Origin: Alphaproteobacteria bacterium 41-28
GTDB lineage: Bacteria > Pseudomonadota > Alphaproteobacteria > UBA9655
NCBI GenBank assembly: GCA_001897795.1
Contig: MKUL01000013.1
Coordinates: forward strand, 126,747 to 190,746
DNA: 64,000 bases
Direction: 5' to 3'
Made by a program: the position numbers and the translations under genes
Notes under the pieces: generated by a model
What the model was told of the DNA's origin: nothing
What the model saw: only the letters and a program-made list of their open reading frames with translations
Databases searched by the model: none
Shown: positions 7,093-16,753 of the stretch, piece after piece
How the letters are laid out: every line of letters starts with the position of its first letter
Position numbering within the stretch: position 1 is the first letter of the stretch

Positions 7093-8850
7093 ATGAATAT
7101 AAACAAAATTATTGTTAGAAGCCTACGTTTTTCTAAAGAAAGCATCTTATTTACTTTAATAATCGGAATTGTTATTTTTATCACTTCAATAGTATTTACG
7201 TTTATTCTCTACTCTTCCCATCAGGAAAATAGCCAACGTCAGTTAAGCTTGGCCGCAGATCGCATTGACAATACTCTAACGGATATCTTCGAAGAGACGC
7301 GATATTTAATGGGCTATATTGGAAAAGAAATAGCTTCTCATGATGAAGAAAATTTAAATTTTATTGCCAACGTCTTGACGAATAACTCAGAGTTAATTTC
7401 TAAGAATAGAGGTGTTCTCTCTTGGCCCATGTTTGATTGGATAAATACAAAAAATTTATTAGTAGTTAATCAAACGGGCATTAGCAATAATCCGATAAAT
7501 ATGTCACATCGTACCTATGCTATAAAGTGTCCGCAACATCCATGGACCATTCAGGTCTCTCGTCCTGCCATAGGGATACCAAGTGGTCTGTGGGAAATCC
7601 CAATAGGGTTAGGAATTACTAATGACAAAGGAAAATATCTAGGCACTTTGGTAACAGGGCTTGAAATCTCTAAAATAAGTAGTAAGGTCCAACAGATTTT
7701 CGATTCAAATCAAATAAGTTTTATCATTCTCGATGAAGATTTACGTATAGTTCTTCAATCCGTTGACAATTCAATTGATCCTAAAAGTTCTTATTATAGA
7801 GATTTATTAAAAAAATATAGTTTTTTTGTTCTTCCTAAGGCAAACCTTGAAGAACCCATCGTTTATAAAAATATTTCATACCTATTTTACAAAAAAATTG
7901 CTCATTATCCTTATGTTATATTGACAGGATTTGATAACAATGTCGTATCTAAAGATTTCATATTAAGCGTTGTACCTCGACTCTTAGAACTCTGGGGAAT
8001 GGGGTTATTCTGCATAGTGCTGCTTTATTTTTTTCGAAAAAGAATTTTGAAAGATACCTATGCTGCTGAAAAAGCAAAAGAAACCTTCCTGCAGCAAGTT
8101 AACCAGGAAATGCAAAATCCTGTAACTTCTATTTTAACTTATAGTGATATAGTTTTGCGATATTTAAAAGGTACAATTAATGTTGGGATCAGTAAAGAAA
8201 GAATTATCGAATTTATGAATATAATTCATGAAGCAGCGTCACATTTGTCATTTCTAACAACGCCTAATCTAAACTTAACTTTTTTTGATGTTAATCAAGT
8301 TGTGAAAGAATGTATAAACATTCATTACCATTCAATACTTATAAGAGATATTATTATTAAATCCGTGTTGAGTGAAAAACTACCTCCCCTTTATGCGGAT
8401 GAACTTCGGTTTAAACAAATCCTTCTTAGTCTCATTGCTTTGGCAATAGAGTATACCCCTCCCGGAGGGACTATTAAAATATCTACACTTCTTAAATCAA
8501 ATAAAAACAAAGAATTTCTTTCTATTACAGTTGAAGATAATGGCTTTGGATTAAATGCTGAAGATATTAAAAGAATTTCAAATAAATTTGATACCGATAA
8601 AACTTCTAAAAAAGGAAGCGCAATTGACCTCGAATTTTCATCTATTGAGAAACTTGTGAAGATGCATCACGGAACCTGTAAGTTAGAATCAATTTGGCCT
8701 TACGGTAAAAAATTTACTCTCGTTTTGCCTTATAAAAAGGATAAGGAAGGAGAAGAAAAGATTCCCCCTGATTTTCCTTTGGCATCTGAAAAAGAAAATA
8801 ATATATTTGCCTTTCCCAAGAAAATTGAGGAAGAATCTAAAGGGGCTTAG
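7093..8850 (+). CDS. Membrane histidine kinase-like protein, catalytically degenerate
   Basis: A 585-residue protein with the layout of a sensor kinase: TM1 at about 19-41, a roughly 255-residue periplasmic sensor region resembling PDC/CHASE domains, TM2 at about 297-315, then HisKA-like and HATPase-like regions. Key residues are lost. The H-box reads NQEMQNP (337-343), so the phospho-accepting His is Q338. The N-box reads SLIALAIEYTP (446-456), so the ATP-binding Asn is L450. G1 is kept (DNGFG, 482-486), but G2 has become GSAIDLEFS. It is therefore probably a pseudokinase that senses and signals allosterically, or a decaying gene, although the frame is open and the RBS AAAAGGAG is intact. 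It converges with the TPR gene with no gap. Confidence 0.8.
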   Translation: MNINKIIVRSLRFSKESILFTLIIGIVIFITSIVFTFILYSSHQENSQRQLSLAADRIDNTLTDIFEETRYLMGYIGKEIASHDEENLNFIANVLTNNSELISKNRGVLSWPMFDWINTKNLLVVNQTGISNNPINMSHRTYAIKCPQHPWTIQVSRPAIGIPSGLWEIPIGLGITNDKGKYLGTLVTGLEISKISSKVQQIFDSNQISFIILDEDLRIVLQSVDNSIDPKSSYYRDLLKKYSFFVLPKANLEEPIVYKNISYLFYKKIAHYPYVILTGFDNNVVSKDFILSVVPRLLELWGMGLFCIVLLYFFRKRILKDTYAAEKAKETFLQQVNQEMQNPVTSILTYSDIVLRYLKGTINVGISKERIIEFMNIIHEAASHLSFLTTPNLNLTFFDVNQVVKECINIHYHSILIRDIIIKSVLSEKLPPLYADELRFKQILLSLIALAIEYTPPGGTIKISTLLKSNKNKEFLSITVEDNGFGLNAEDIKRISNKFDTDKTSKKGSAIDLEFSSIEKLVKMHHGTCKLESIWPYGKKFTLVLPYKKDKEGEEKIPPDFPLASEKENNIFAFPKKIEEESKGA

Positions 8851-11800
8851 TTATCGACAAGACATTCCTTTTATAATTGTGGAAAGGGCTTGTTGCTCCT
8901 TGATAAGCCCAATTTGCTCATAAGATGCAATGGCTTTTGTGAGATACTTTTGTGCTAAGTCGGGCGATCGACAGTGCCACAATTGCGCTAATCTACCATA
9001 GGCCTGAGCCTGACCTTTAGTTCGCTTATCTCTTTTAAATAAACTAAAAGATTGCTTATATAAAAATTGAGTGCGTTCCAAATGCCCAAGCTTTTTTTCT
9101 AAATCACCAAGATGCAAAAGAATTGTTGCCTGTAGTCGTATATTCTTAACTTTTTTTGCGTAATCCAAGGCAGTAGAATAGTTAGCAATAGATGCATCTA
9201 AACGATTGGTTATTTGATTAAGAATTCCCAAATTCATGATAACATGACTCTCGTCTAACTTGTTTTCTCGATATTTAAAAAAATCGAGGGCTTTTTCATA
9301 GGCAGTATAAGCTTTTGGATAATGGCCAAAGTCTCGTTCTAAATTTCCAATATTTCCCCAAACTGTAGCTTCACTCCATGAATCATCGAGTTGTTTAAAA
9401 AGGTGAAGCGATTGATAGAAAGCTTGCCGAGCTTCATTATAATTTCCTTGTTTTTTTAGGGTTCTTCCTAAGCAAAGCCATATTTTGGCCTCTTCATTCT
9501 GGTTATTTATTTGTCGAGCTAAACTTAAGGCATTGTTTAAGAATAAAATAGAGGCCTTATATTCTTCTAAACGACGTTCTAAATTCCCAAGAGCTTTGAA
9601 AGCCTTAATTTCCCCTAAAAGATCTCCGACCTGCCTAGCCAAGTTCAAAGAACTTTTATATAAAACCTTAGCTTCTTTAAAATTTTCTAACTTATTTTTT
9701 AAATGGCCCAGTAATCTTAATACAATGGTTTGTCCTAATATATCATTTATTTCTTTGGCCAACTCAAAAGCCTTATTAAGTGCTAAACCTGCTTCTTCGA
9801 AACTATCTTGGTAGGAATAAAGAAATCCGAGGCCCAATAAAGAGAAAGAAGCTTCTTTTTTATCTCCTATTTTTTCGCTTAGGGATAAAGACTGTTTGTA
9901 TGAGTTTGCTGCCTCTCCATTATGATCATTATAATCCTCAATATTTCCTAAAGTGCGTAAAGCCCCTACCTTTCCCCAAGCATAATTAATTTCTCTAAAA
10001 ATCAAAAGGGATTGATTGCAATTCACTCTTGCAGGGCCAATATGCCCTTGTGAAAGATCTAGGCGGGCTAATCCTAGTAAGCTTCTTCCTTCAGTTTGTC
10101 TCTCACCGATTTCTTTTGAGAGGAGAAATGCTTTCTCATAATATTGACGTGATAAGTCATTATGACTTAAATAATATTCTAAATCTCCTAATCCTCGTAA
10201 AACTTTAGACTCGCCGCGCAAATTCGAAACTTTCTTAAAGAGCGCAAGAGCCTGATCATAAGCAGACTTGGATTTAGCATAATGATTTGCAAGCCTTTCC
10301 ACCTCCCCTATTAAGAGTTGAGTTTCAGCTTCTCCCAAAGTATAGTGAATACTTTTAGCAATACTTAAAGCTTTCTGGCATAATTGCAATGAACCAGAAT
10401 AATCATCTATCAGACGATAAAGTTCAGCTAATTTGTTTAATACGATCACTTGGCCTAGGCGCTCCTCTGAACCATTAAACATTTTAAGTGCTTTCTCATA
10501 GATTTGTCGTGCTTCATGGGGATTTCCAGCAGAAAAAACAAGGTCAGCGGCTTCTTCCAAAGCAAAGGCTTCTGTCCATTGATCTTGTGATAGCTTAGCA
10601 AGCTTCAGGGCTTCTCTATAAATGTTCTGAGCATGTTCAGCTCTTCCCCAGATTTTTTCAATCGAACCTTTAATTGTAAGTCCTCTTGAAGCTTCTTTAA
10701 AATTTCTTAACTGTTTCAACAAAAAAATGGACCGATCAAACATGGAATAGGAGGCTTCATAATTGCATAGATTATATTGAATCATAGCCAAACGCCTGAG
10801 CACTTTGGCTAAGCACAAATTATTTCTTAAATTTCTAAATATTTCTAACGACTTTTCGTAATGTTTTAGGGCTTGCTTTGGATTGCTCGTATATCTTTCA
10901 AGATCACCTAATCCGGAAAGCGCGAAGGCTTTTCCATAGGGATCCTCTCCTTCCTCCAAAAGTTTATATGCTTTTTCATAGTAGACGCGACAGATATCAT
11001 AATTGTTTTTGAAAAATTCCACTTCCGCAAGTCCTAGATAAGTATAGGATTCTCCTCTACGAGCTTGTATCTTAGAAAAATAACCCAATGCCTTTTGGTA
11101 GGATTCCCTTGCTTCGGGAAAATATTCCATTAAGTAATTCAGACGTCCTGAAATTAAATAATATCTTCCGTCACTTTTTATGTCTTGAATGATGTCTAAT
11201 ATTTCTCGAGATTTCTTTAAAAAAATTTGAGCTTGGCTATAATTTGTCAGTTCTCCTTCTAAAGAGGCTAAATTGAGAAAAATCTGAGCTTGAATTAATT
11301 TTTCCCCGATCTTAAGAGCAAGTTCTAAAGCAGAGTTGTAAAAATAGCGTGCTTGTTTGTAGTTTCCTAGTCTTGCCTCCAAATATCCTTTCTTCAAAAA
11401 GACCCTAGCTTGTCCTCGACGATTTTTAACAAAAGAATAAATATTCAAGGACTCATCGTAATTGAATCGTGCTTTATTGTAGTTGCCTAGGCTACTTTCT
11501 AGGTCTGCAATTGCCAGTAAGGCTTTGGCTTCACCTATCCGATCTCCTACTTGTTTAAACAAGGTCAAAGCTCGGTTGTAGTCTTCCCGAGATTTCCTCG
11601 GAGCACCTTGATATTTTCTTAATCTGCCGAAACCTACAAGAATGTAGGCTTCGTTGAGGCTATCAAAGACTTTACGGGACATTTTAAGGGCATTCCAATA
11701 TAAATCTTCTGCCTCCTTCAAATGGCCTCTCATACGTTCAGCGTCTGCTTTATACCTTAAAGCATAGGCCTGCTCTTTTAATTTCTTAATTTTTTTAAAA

Positions 11801-12393
11801 ATTGGGATAGCTTGGTCATAGTATTTATGCGCAGTCTGGTAATTATTTGTGTGGTAATGAACATGACCAATTTCTACTAATGCTAAGGCTTCTTCCTTAG
11901 GTCTTTTTAGTGATTTAAAAAGAAGAAGAGCTTGCTCTGCGGTTTCAAATGCCGTTTTGTAGCGATCTAGTTTCTTATTTATTTCACTTATATAAAGTAA
12001 TGAATAAGCTTCTCCTAAAGGTTCGTTTGATTTTTTAAATAAAAAGAGCGACTTTTTATAAAGTGCTATTGCTTCTTCAAGCTCTCCCTCCATATAATGT
12101 TCCTGAGCTATACAAAAGGCTTGAAGGGCTTCTTCTAATGTTTGGTTATTTAAATTATTCTTTCTTTTTTTCTTATCTAATTCCAACCCTATCTCTCTAC
12201 AATCAACATAAAACAAAGGTTTTTTAACATTAATTTTTTTCTCTACATTGTATGCAGTTGTGTCATCCTCTTCATTTGCTTCCACTTGCAATAATGGGAT
12301 AGAAGGTAATGAAACAAGAAAAAGGGAAGCTAGGGAACCTATAACCATGATTATTACACAAAGCACAACAGCGACTTTTTTATTTTTATTCAT
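8851..12393 (-). CDS. Giant TPR-repeat protein with N-terminal signal/anchor
   Basis: About 1,180 residues from the ATG at 12393; an in-frame ATG at 12471 would add 26 residues that do not look like a signal. The start MNKNKKVAVVLCVIIMVIGS is followed by more hydrophobic residues, giving a signal peptide or membrane anchor. From about residue 80 to the end the protein is built of some 27 units of about 40 residues, with the pattern Y-x2-AL-x-L-x4-G-x3-GEA-x2-L-x2-LG-x-LE, for example YNRALTLFKQVGDRIGEAKA. This is the long TPR type seen in eukaryotic-like scaffold proteins. It probably acts as a periplasmic, surface or secreted protein-binding scaffold. The repeats are diverged, so it is not a recent expansion. 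It faces the degenerate kinase gene tail to tail. Confidence 0.85.
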   Translation of the reverse strand: MNKNKKVAVVLCVIIMVIGSLASLFLVSLPSIPLLQVEANEEDDTTAYNVEKKINVKKPLFYVDCREIGLELDKKKRKNNLNNQTLEEALQAFCIAQEHYMEGELEEAIALYKKSLFLFKKSNEPLGEAYSLLYISEINKKLDRYKTAFETAEQALLLFKSLKRPKEEALALVEIGHVHYHTNNYQTAHKYYDQAIPIFKKIKKLKEQAYALRYKADAERMRGHLKEAEDLYWNALKMSRKVFDSLNEAYILVGFGRLRKYQGAPRKSREDYNRALTLFKQVGDRIGEAKALLAIADLESSLGNYNKARFNYDESLNIYSFVKNRRGQARVFLKKGYLEARLGNYKQARYFYNSALELALKIGEKLIQAQIFLNLASLEGELTNYSQAQIFLKKSREILDIIQDIKSDGRYYLISGRLNYLMEYFPEARESYQKALGYFSKIQARRGESYTYLGLAEVEFFKNNYDICRVYYEKAYKLLEEGEDPYGKAFALSGLGDLERYTSNPKQALKHYEKSLEIFRNLRNNLCLAKVLRRLAMIQYNLCNYEASYSMFDRSIFLLKQLRNFKEASRGLTIKGSIEKIWGRAEHAQNIYREALKLAKLSQDQWTEAFALEEAADLVFSAGNPHEARQIYEKALKMFNGSEERLGQVIVLNKLAELYRLIDDYSGSLQLCQKALSIAKSIHYTLGEAETQLLIGEVERLANHYAKSKSAYDQALALFKKVSNLRGESKVLRGLGDLEYYLSHNDLSRQYYEKAFLLSKEIGERQTEGRSLLGLARLDLSQGHIGPARVNCNQSLLIFREINYAWGKVGALRTLGNIEDYNDHNGEAANSYKQSLSLSEKIGDKKEASFSLLGLGFLYSYQDSFEEAGLALNKAFELAKEINDILGQTIVLRLLGHLKNKLENFKEAKVLYKSSLNLARQVGDLLGEIKAFKALGNLERRLEEYKASILFLNNALSLARQINNQNEEAKIWLCLGRTLKKQGNYNEARQAFYQSLHLFKQLDDSWSEATVWGNIGNLERDFGHYPKAYTAYEKALDFFKYRENKLDESHVIMNLGILNQITNRLDASIANYSTALDYAKKVKNIRLQATILLHLGDLEKKLGHLERTQFLYKQSFSLFKRDKRTKGQAQAYGRLAQLWHCRSPDLAQKYLTKAIASYEQIGLIKEQQALSTIIKGMSCR

Positions 12394-12747
12394 AAATTTC
12401 TTTCTTTTGTAAGCGTTAAACAAAGCTTTTAAGTACCCAAACCTCAAAACTACAAAGAATATATACTCCATGAAAAGCGAAAAAGGAGGCTTAATGGAGA
12501 TATTAGTGTCTAATTTACACCATTTAACAAAAACTTATAAATATAGTAATTTTTAACATTAGAAGACAAAGCCCGCAATTGTATACCTTCAATACCTCAA
12601 CACGACTCAAAATGAGGACTCTCGTCGTAAACATTATTCGCATTGAGGCTTTCACCTAATTACTGTGCCCTTTAACGAAGGAACGATTGCCTCTTTTTAT
12701 TTTTTTATGTACTCTTTGTATGAAAAAATCTTTAGGGAAATCTCTAA
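12394..12747. other. Intergenic region between divergent genes
   Basis: 354 bases without a supportable gene, expected to hold promoters for the TPR gene (leftward) and the exported-protein gene (rightward). I see no repeat-family member or RNA structure. Confidence 0.4.
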
Positions 12748-13350
12748 ATGAAAAAAATATTCTTAATTTTTCCACTTATTTTCTTGTCTTGTTTTTTAAA
12801 TAGTCCAACACTCGCTGAAAAATCCTCGAAAGAGGGGAATTCGGACTGGATTTTACTATTGCCAATCAATCATTTAAGTGAAAAACGTATTTCTTTGGTC
12901 GTTAATATACCAAAAAAATATAAGCCTTTGGGGACATTTCCAAGTCAGTCCATGGAATTTATTCCGGAAGGAGACGATGAACAGAAGTATTCTCAGATCA
13001 TTACCATTAATGTCTTCGCTGGTACAGGTGTTTCCGCCTCAACATTTTTAGATAAGATAAAATCTGGGATGGAATCAGAGACACCATCTTTTAAGCTTCT
13101 TAAGGAGGACAAAAAAGACGAAGGGAGTTATACAATGGCATCTTTGGCAGCTACCTATGAACAACATGGACGAAACGAAATTGTTTATATGCGGTATTTT
13201 TCTGGCCCTGCGGATCTCTGTGGTATTCAATATGCCAAGCCTCTGGGTAAAAATGAGTCACCCGAACAAGCCCTAAACGATTTAAGGGATAAGGTGGATA
13301 AGGTGAGTCAAGTTAATACATTGCCAGAAATGGAATCAACCCACCATTGA
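12748..13350 (+). CDS. Exported protein of unknown function
   Basis: A 200-residue protein with a clear Sec signal peptide (MKKIFLIFPLIFLSCFLNSP, likely cleaved after TLA at residue 23). The mature part has a WILLLPINHLSEKRISLVVNI start, a stretch FIPEGDDEQKYSQIITINVF and a single conserved-looking Cys in GPADLCGIQY. I do not recognise the family. It is preceded by a weak GGGAAA ribosome site. Downstream is palindromic element B1. Periplasmic location is inferred; no lipobox is present. Confidence 0.7.
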   Translation: MKKIFLIFPLIFLSCFLNSPTLAEKSSKEGNSDWILLLPINHLSEKRISLVVNIPKKYKPLGTFPSQSMEFIPEGDDEQKYSQIITINVFAGTGVSASTFLDKIKSGMESETPSFKLLKEDKKDEGSYTMASLAATYEQHGRNEIVYMRYFSGPADLCGIQYAKPLGKNESPEQALNDLRDKVDKVSQVNTLPEMESTHH

Positions 13351-13424
13351 CGCTTTGCTATTGGCCTTATATCTTACTCCAAACAATGTTGGAACCCATA
13401 TGCATCGCATTCCCTCATCCTATT

Positions 13425-13577
13425 GTGTCATCCTTGGCAAGAAATGCTTTGTCCTTGCGAAAGCAAGGGCATTAGCATTTCTTGGCCGAGGATCTCTTTG
13501 GCCACAAGATCCTCGGGACAAGAAAAGTCATTGTTTTTCATACGAAAAACAAATCTTTTCTAGCCCAAGGATGACAC
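13425..13577. repeat. Family B palindromic element, copy B1
   Basis: Inverted ends gtgtcatccttggc and gcccaaggatgacac delimit 153 bases. The centre holds the arm cttggccgaggatct (13481-13495), an 11-base loop, and the imperfect complementary arm starting agatcctcgg at 13507. It has the same architecture as the element at 48881, but without the GIY-YIG ORF. It lies just upstream of murJ. Confidence 0.8.
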
Positions 13578-13595
13578 GTGTGGTAAGTGGTTAGT

Positions 13596-15143
13596 ATGCA
13601 TCTTTATAGATCCATCGCCACCGTTGGAGGGTTTACTTTTTTAAGCCGTGTGACGGGTTTTATCCGGGACGCCTTGATTGCAGGAATTCTAGGGGTAAGT
13701 GGCCTAACGGACGCTTTTTTTGTGGCTTTTAAACTCCCCAACTTTTTCCGACGGTTTTTTGCGGAAGGGGCTTTTAATGCAGCTTTTGTGCCTCTTTTTT
13801 CTGGGATGCTTGTCTCATCAGGTCCAAATGCCGCTCGCCTCTATGGGGAAAAAATTTTTGCCTTGCTCCTCGTTGGCTTAACAGGATTTGTATTCCTTTT
13901 CGAAAATTTCATGCCATGGGCTGTCTTTTTATTTGCTCCCGGATTTGAAGCAACTCCCGAGCGCTTTGATTTAGCAGTCGCCCTCTCTCGCATTACATTT
14001 CCTTATATCCTCTTTATCTCTCTCGCTTCCCTTTTAAGTGGGATTCTGAATTCGATGGGGAAGTTTGCAGCCCCTGCAGGAACACCCATCATCTTAAATT
14101 TAACCATGATTGTGGCTCTCATGATGGCTCTTTTTGAGTGGATTTCCCCCGGAAAAGGACTCGCATGGGCTGTTTTTTTGGCGGGAATTCTCCAATTGGT
14201 GTGGTTGTGGGTTTCCTGTCATTTCCACGGGATGAGTATAAGACTTTCCCTCCCAGAACTTACGCCTGATGCTAAATCTCTTATCCGTTTAGGAATTCCA
14301 GGGGCTATCAGTGCAGGTGTTATTCAGGTGAATCTTTTCATGGATATGATTTTTGCGTCCTGGCTCCCAACGGGAGCCATCTCTTATCTTTTTTACGCGG
14401 ATCGTCTCAATCAACTTCCTCTAGGGGTGATTGGGATTGCAGTGAGCACAGCTCTTTTACCTGAGCTTTCCAAGCATGTTAAGGCGGGTAATCATCAAGA
14501 AGCCCACTTCACGCAAAATCGTGCTCTTGAATTTGCTCTCGCGATCACTTTGCCTGCAACGGTGGGTCTTATTGTCCTGGGAAGTCCGCTTGTCGCTCTT
14601 CTCTTTGAGAGGGGGGCTTTCACAAGCCTCGATGCCCAATCGACAGGCTATACACTTTCCGCGTTTGCTGTGGGGCTTCCTGCTTACGTACTCGTCAAAA
14701 TTTTAAGCACTCAATTTTTTGCCCACCAGGATACGAAGACGCCCATGAAGGTTGCTATAGCAGCTGTTGCTTTAAACTTTATCTTGAATTGTCTTTTCAT
14801 TGGTCCCTTTAGTTATGTTGGACTCGCCCTAGCGACAGCCCTTTCTGCTTGGTTTAATGCTCTCACCCTAGGCACTTTTCTTTTCCTTCGAGAATGGATT
14901 ATGTTTGACGCGCGTATGAAAGCTGTTTTACCCCGCCTTATGGCCTCCTCGTTTATTATGGGACTTCTTTGTTATGGTTTTCAGGTGATAACGCCTTTTC
15001 CCAAAGCTCTCCTCATGCGTATAGGCATTGTGGGACTCTGGATTGTGGGTGGAACTCTGGCCTATGTGATGACCGCACGTCTCGTGGGAACTTTTTACTT
15101 TAAAGATCTTCAAAAGTTTTTGAAAACGCAGTCTTTATCGTGA
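13596..15143 (+). CDS. murJ: Lipid II flippase MurJ, first tandem copy
   Basis: A 515-residue polytopic membrane protein of the MurJ/MviN family, which flips lipid II across the inner membrane for peptidoglycan synthesis. Signature segments: ATVGGFTFLSRVTGFIRD at the N-terminus, FRRFFAEGAFNAAFVP, SGILNSMGKFAAPA, and YADRLNQLPLGVIGIAVSTALLP. About 14 TM helices are expected. The ATG at 13596 matches the usual family start (LYRSIATVGG); a GTG at 13587 lies just past element B1. A second, clearly paralogous murJ follows after 62 bases, then trpS. Which of the two is the essential flippase cannot be told from sequence. Confidence 0.93.
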   Translation: MHLYRSIATVGGFTFLSRVTGFIRDALIAGILGVSGLTDAFFVAFKLPNFFRRFFAEGAFNAAFVPLFSGMLVSSGPNAARLYGEKIFALLLVGLTGFVFLFENFMPWAVFLFAPGFEATPERFDLAVALSRITFPYILFISLASLLSGILNSMGKFAAPAGTPIILNLTMIVALMMALFEWISPGKGLAWAVFLAGILQLVWLWVSCHFHGMSIRLSLPELTPDAKSLIRLGIPGAISAGVIQVNLFMDMIFASWLPTGAISYLFYADRLNQLPLGVIGIAVSTALLPELSKHVKAGNHQEAHFTQNRALEFALAITLPATVGLIVLGSPLVALLFERGAFTSLDAQSTGYTLSAFAVGLPAYVLVKILSTQFFAHQDTKTPMKVAIAAVALNFILNCLFIGPFSYVGLALATALSAWFNALTLGTFLFLREWIMFDARMKAVLPRLMASSFIMGLLCYGFQVITPFPKALLMRIGIVGLWIVGGTLAYVMTARLVGTFYFKDLQKFLKTQSLS

Positions 15144-15205
15144 AAGGTTTGCATCCCTCAAAAAACGTTCTATAAGAACGATAAACGAATGGTAGGTAAT
15201 GAAAG

Positions 15206-16753
15206 ATGAATCTTATTCGTTCTATTACAACAGTTGGCAGCTATACAATAGGTAGCCGTTTATTTGGATTTGTACGGGAAGTCCTGACAGCGTCTTTCTT
15301 AGGGGCTGGAGCAACAGCGGATGCCCTTACGATCGCCATTAGAGTCCCTTCTATGTTTCGTCGCCTTTTTGCCGAAGGAGCCTTTAATGCTTCTTTCGTG
15401 CCGTCATTCGCAGGTCTTCTTGCAACAAAAGGAAAAGAAGAAGCCCGGACCTTTGCGGAACACATATTGACACTTTGGGCGGGTGTCCTTTTTCTCCTCA
15501 TGCTTGGAATCGAACTTTTCCTCCCTTTTCTTATCGCCCTTGCTGTTCCAGGATTTCAATCAACGCCAGGGCGGCTTTATTATGTTATTGAATTTAGCCG
15601 CATTACTTTCCCCTTTGTTTTCTTCATTTCTTTAACAGCTCTCTATAGCGGTATCTTGAATTCTATGGGTAAATTCGCCGTTGTTGCGTCATCTCCTATG
15701 ATCGGAAATATGGTTATTATTGCTGTTGTCTTAAGTCTTTATGATAAGTTTACGTCCCCTGGATATGCTTTTGCTTGGGGAATTATGGCTTGCGGTATTT
15801 CACAGTGGCTCTGGGTTTGGATTCCTTCCCTGAAAGGGGGGATGGGCCTCAGGTTTAGGTGGCCACGTTTTGATGCAAATGTAAAAAACTTTTTTAAGAT
15901 TTTAGCCCCCGCGGCCTTTGGCTCAGGCGTGGTGCAAATTAATCTTTTGGTGGGTACCTTTATTGCTTCTTGGCTTCCTACAGGCGCCATCTCCTACCTC
16001 AATTACGCTGACCGGCTTAATCAACTTCCTCTGAGCGTTATTGGTGTTGCCGTTAGCACAGCCCTTTTACCTATTCTTTCTCGTCAAGTTCGCACGGAAG
16101 ATTGGAATAAAGCGCAAAGCACCCAGAGTCAAGCTATTGAATTTTCGATGTTTTTGACCCTTCCTGCAGCTCTTGCTCTCATCTTTCTGGCCGAACCCTT
16201 TGTCATGATGGTCTTTGAGCGAGGGGCCTTTACAGAAAAAGATACGTTAGCAACAGCTTTAACTCTTCAAGCCTTTGCAGTAGGCCTCCCCGCTTATGTA
16301 CTGATCAAAGTTTTCAGTTCAAGTTTTTTTGCTCGTCAAGACACGTTAACGCCCGTTTATACAGCTTGTGCAGGGATCGTTGTGGATATTGGCCTTAGCC
16401 TCATCCTGATGGGAACATTCCATCAAATAGGAATTGCCTTTGCCACTGCAGCTGCAGCGTGGGTTAATGCGGTTTTGCTGGGGTACCTTTTGTGGCGCCA
16501 AGGCCATTTGATCTTCGGGGCTCATCTTAAGAAATTTGCCTCTCGTATGATTTTGAGTTGCGGAGGAACCATTATTCTTCTCAAAGCTCTTCAATCCCTC
16601 TTCCACCCTCTTCTTTCCGAAGGAGAGTTCATAAGGGGGCTTTCTGTAGCTGGGCTTGTGGGCTTTGGTCTTTTGGGCTTTTTAATTCTCTCCCATCTGA
16701 TGGGCGCTTTACGATTTAATGAACTTAAACACATGTTTTCATCGAGGACGTAA
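15206..16753 (+). CDS. murJ: Lipid II flippase MurJ paralogue, second tandem copy
   Basis: A 515-residue MurJ-family protein, co-linear with the preceding copy and of the same length. Shared segments include TVGSYTIGSRLFGFVREV, FRRLFAEGAFNASFVPSF, YSGILNSMGKFAVVA, WLPTGAISYLNYADRLNQLP and VIGVAVSTALLPILSRQV. The copies differ through most loops, so the duplication is not recent. GGTAGG at 15191-15196 is a plausible ribosome site. The stop overlaps the trpS start by one base, so trpS translation is probably coupled to it. This could be a second lipid II flippase or a homologue with another lipid-linked substrate. Confidence 0.9.
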   Translation: MNLIRSITTVGSYTIGSRLFGFVREVLTASFLGAGATADALTIAIRVPSMFRRLFAEGAFNASFVPSFAGLLATKGKEEARTFAEHILTLWAGVLFLLMLGIELFLPFLIALAVPGFQSTPGRLYYVIEFSRITFPFVFFISLTALYSGILNSMGKFAVVASSPMIGNMVIIAVVLSLYDKFTSPGYAFAWGIMACGISQWLWVWIPSLKGGMGLRFRWPRFDANVKNFFKILAPAAFGSGVVQINLLVGTFIASWLPTGAISYLNYADRLNQLPLSVIGVAVSTALLPILSRQVRTEDWNKAQSTQSQAIEFSMFLTLPAALALIFLAEPFVMMVFERGAFTEKDTLATALTLQAFAVGLPAYVLIKVFSSSFFARQDTLTPVYTACAGIVVDIGLSLILMGTFHQIGIAFATAAAAWVNAVLLGYLLWRQGHLIFGAHLKKFASRMILSCGGTIILLKALQSLFHPLLSEGEFIRGLSVAGLVGFGLLGFLILSHLMGALRFNELKHMFSSRT

